Shown: one piece after another, positions 32,619-34,222 of the stretch
How the letters are laid out: each line of letters begins with the position of its first letter
Numbering within the stretch: position 1 is the stretch's first letter
Source of the DNA: an uncultured Alphaproteobacteria bacterium
GTDB taxonomy: Bacteria; Pseudomonadota; Alphaproteobacteria; Micropepsales; Micropepsaceae
NCBI GenBank assembly: GCA_903857685.1
Contig: CAIOFO010000130.1
Span: 1 to 34,222 of the forward strand
Direction of reading: 5' to 3'
Length of the DNA: 34,222 nucleotides
The notes under the pieces: model-generated
The model's database searches: none
Told to the model about the DNA's origin: nothing
What the model saw: only the letters and a program-made list of their open reading frames with translations
Program-made: the position numbers and the translations under genes

Positions 32619-33209
32619 ATGAACGTGACAATTCAAACGCCTTCCATACTTTCTCAACAGCTGAAGTCCGCTGCGAGGCTTTTGGAAAGCGTTTCCACCT
32701 CGTCGCTCATTGGACAAACGGACTGTGCGGTCGAAGTGATCAGCAACGTCCTTTCCGGGGGGCTGCCGCTTCTGGTTTGCGGCAATGGTGGCTCGGCATC
32801 GGATGCCATGCATATCACCGGCGAATTGGTGGGGCGCTATCTGAAGGAACGCAAGGCCCTGAACTGCATCTGTCTTTCGTCCAATCCGGCCGTCCTGACG
32901 GCGTGGGCCAACGACTATAGTTACGAGACGGTTTTTGCCCGGCAGGTGGAAGCCTATGGCCGCGCCGGCGGCGCCATATTGGGGCTCAGCACATCGGGCA
33001 ATTCGGCGAACGTCATCCGGGCATTTGAAACCGCCAGGGACATGGGCATGTCCACCATCGCCATGACAGGCGAGGGCGGAGGGAAGATGGCCGCTGTCAG
33101 CGACATCCTTATCGATGTGCCGTCCAAACGAACGCCCGATATTCAGCAAGTGCATATTTGCCTTTATCACTATCTCTGCGAGATGGTTGAGGCGCGGCTT
33201 AGCAATTAG
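32619..33209 (+). CDS. gmhA: Sedoheptulose-7-phosphate isomerase
   Basis: A 196-residue SIS protein that converts sedoheptulose 7-phosphate to glycero-manno-heptose 7-phosphate. CGNGGSASDAMH (residues 54-65), LTAWANDYSYE, GLSTSGNS and the C-terminal VPSKRTPDIQQVH match canonical GmhA along the full length. It is the first step of ADP- or GDP-heptose synthesis. The gene stands alone, convergent with the GT11 gene (25 bases between stops). Its kinase, phosphatase and nucleotidyltransferase partners may be the operon E enzymes or copies elsewhere in the genome. Confidence 0.94.
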   Translation: MNVTIQTPSILSQQLKSAARLLESVSTSSLIGQTDCAVEVISNVLSGGLPLLVCGNGGSASDAMHITGELVGRYLKERKALNCICLSSNPAVLTAWANDYSYETVFARQVEAYGRAGGAILGLSTSGNSANVIRAFETARDMGMSTIAMTGEGGGKMAAVSDILIDVPSKRTPDIQQVHICLYHYLCEMVEARLSN

Positions 33210-33234
33210 TCGGTCAGCGCGGCGCAAGTAAGTC

Positions 33235-34089
33235 TCAGTAGCGTTCCCAGTTCTCCACATATATATCGGTGTCTTCACCGATCTGGTCCATCGGCCCAAA
33301 CCAATTGACCGGTGCAAGAACGCGCTTATCCGGGAATGCATTCAGCCATGCCCCCCACCAGCTGAAAGAACTGTTGGCTATGATGTTGTGATCGCAAAGG
33401 CTCATTGCGATCATGTCCTCCAGCGGAGACGAAAATGGCGAAAACTTCACACCATCGCGATTGAGATTGCTGCGACACCATTCGATATCATCGGAAAAGA
33501 ACACATAGTCGGCATTGCTGAACCTTGCCATGGCATCCAATATCCGCTCCCGGGAAACGAGAAGCGACCCGTTCGGCTCCACAATCAGGTAATCGCCGCG
33601 CCGCACATGTACGGATACCAAAACGCGCCCGGAACGCCGGAGTGACGCCATCGTGTCCGCGATGTGACGCGTCATGGCCGGATCGCGGGGCCGAAATTCC
33701 CGGCGAATGATATCCGCGATGTCGTTGAAATATTTTTCACTCTGAAAAAAACCCGTGAGCAAAGTCCCGTCCGGAAGGTCGAGAACCGCCGGATCGAAAC
33801 GAAGGTTGATTTCGCGATAAGTCGACAGTAATCGGCCAAATTTCAAGCGTCTGGCAAGGCGGCGCCGGATTTGAAGCGCGGCAGCGGTGAAGCCTGTGGC
33901 CTGAATTTTGTCGCCGAAGTCAAACTGCGCGAGCGCGTAGGGCCTCATATGGCCGGGTTTTTGATATCGAACGGCGAGCATGCTCATGTCGAGTTGGAGG
34001 GCGGTGTTTCTGATGACCCCCAACCGACGCGCGGCGGCATATTGGAACATCTGGTTTCCCAGACCGCCCCGGAGGAAAACGGTTATCAT
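33235..34089 (-). CDS. GT11-family glycosyltransferase (alpha-1,2-fucosyltransferase type)
   Basis: A 284-residue protein. GGLGNQMFQYA (residues 8-18), VSVHVRRGDY and NSSFSWWGAWLN are the conserved blocks of GT11, which transfer fucose from GDP-fucose to a galactose-type acceptor in bacteria; the HVRRGD block binds the donor. The ATG at 34089 gives the family N-terminus (MITVFLRGG); the frame is open to a GTG at 34116. No ribosome site is visible, and TATACT on the minus strand (34102-34097) lies just before the start, so a leaderless message is possible. No GDP-fucose synthesis gene is in the window, and a different 6-deoxysugar donor is not excluded. Confidence 0.9.
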   Translation of the reverse strand: MITVFLRGGLGNQMFQYAAARRLGVIRNTALQLDMSMLAVRYQKPGHMRPYALAQFDFGDKIQATGFTAAALQIRRRLARRLKFGRLLSTYREINLRFDPAVLDLPDGTLLTGFFQSEKYFNDIADIIRREFRPRDPAMTRHIADTMASLRRSGRVLVSVHVRRGDYLIVEPNGSLLVSRERILDAMARFSNADYVFFSDDIEWCRSNLNRDGVKFSPFSSPLEDMIAMSLCDHNIIANSSFSWWGAWLNAFPDKRVLAPVNWFGPMDQIGEDTDIYVENWERY

Positions 34090-34126
34090 TGAATAAAGTA
34101 TATCCCATGGAAGCACGGAGTGGAAC

Positions 34127-34155
34127 TTGACAAAATACTTATAGAATGCTATCTT
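34127..34155 (+). promoter_or_regulatory. Putative sigma-70-type promoter
   Basis: TTGACA (34127-34132) is separated by exactly 17 bases from TATCTT (34150-34155), the best promoter match noticed in the window. It points to the gene starting at 34193, with a predicted leader of about 30 bases, and is divergent from the GT11 gene. Confidence 0.55.
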
Positions 34156-34192
34156 CAGACACTGAACTTATCACGATCGGGGGTAGCACGGC

Positions 34193-34222
34193 ATGAGTAA
34201 TTTGGAATGGTGCAAGACACTG
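34193..34222 (+). CDS. Start of an unidentified gene (partial, continues beyond window)
   Basis: Ten codons from an ATG at 34193 (MSNLEWCKTL) remain open to the window end. A strong promoter-like sequence stands about 40 bases upstream and a G-rich stretch (GGGGGTAG) seven bases before the ATG may serve as ribosome site. Too little is visible to name a family. Confidence 0.4.
   Translation, partial: MSNLEWCKTL

Noticed and set aside
1-34222. Mobile elements, tRNA/rRNA genes, CRISPR arrays, riboswitches
   Set aside because: None recognised: no transposase or integrase motifs, no regularly spaced repeats, and intergenic gaps are mostly too short.

Overview
The window is a dense, GC-rich stretch of glycan (O-antigen, capsule or exopolysaccharide) biosynthesis genes from a Gram-negative bacterium. 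GC-rich codon use, short operons with ATGA or GTGA stop/start overlaps, and family affinities suggest a pseudomonadotan, plausibly an alphaproteobacterium, but no marker gene fixes this. I see no rRNA, tRNA, CRISPR array, insertion sequence or phage gene.

Layout. (A) 1-3118, minus strand: a zinc-finger methyltransferase cut by the window edge, a Wzx-type flippase and a methyltransferase-like protein. (B) 3211-9803, plus strand: an EamA permease, a Nudix hydrolase, a TylF-type methyltransferase, then the CDP-3,6-dideoxyhexose genes rfbF, rfbG and rfbH and an SDR reductase. (C) 9787-12976, minus strand: a thiamine-diphosphate (TPP) enzyme of the acetolactate-synthase/YerE type, a GtrA-like flippase and a GtrB-like glycosyltransferase. 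(D) 13201-17869, plus strand: acylating acetaldehyde dehydrogenase, 4-hydroxy-2-oxovalerate aldolase, an SDR and a GT-C-like membrane glycosyltransferase. (E) 17876-30162, minus strand: a long operon with an SIS isomerase, GmhB-like phosphatase, transaldolase-like protein, two SDRs, an HldE-like fusion with reversed domain order, a Gfo/Idh oxidoreductase, a UDP-glucose-dehydrogenase-like protein without its catalytic Cys, an SDR-like protein without its catalytic Tyr/Lys, a 58-residue membrane hairpin protein, a methyltransferase, a split transketolase and another SDR. (F) 30390-34222: a UDP-galactopyranose-mutase-like protein, an FkbM methyltransferase, a true GmhA, a GT11 fucosyltransferase and the start of one more gene.

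How they may work together. B, C and D read as one pathway. RfbF/G/H make a CDP-3,6-dideoxy-4-ketohexose. Acetaldehyde dehydrogenase plus aldolase could run in the synthetic direction, from acetyl-CoA and pyruvate to 4-hydroxy-2-oxopentanoate. The TPP enzyme could decarboxylate that 2-oxoacid and join the four-carbon unit to C-4 of the ketosugar, and an SDR would reduce the product. The predicted product is a 4-C-branched sugar of the erwiniose type; with pyruvate as donor it would be yersiniose. GtrB-like, GtrA-like and GT-C-like proteins encoded around these genes could load the sugar on polyprenyl phosphate, flip it and transfer it in the periplasm. Operon E looks like a second pathway, with its own transketolase and transaldolase-like enzymes feeding a heptose-type isomerase/kinase/phosphatase/nucleotidyltransferase set. 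Both assignments are inferences from families, motifs and gene order; neither product can be proved from sequence alone.
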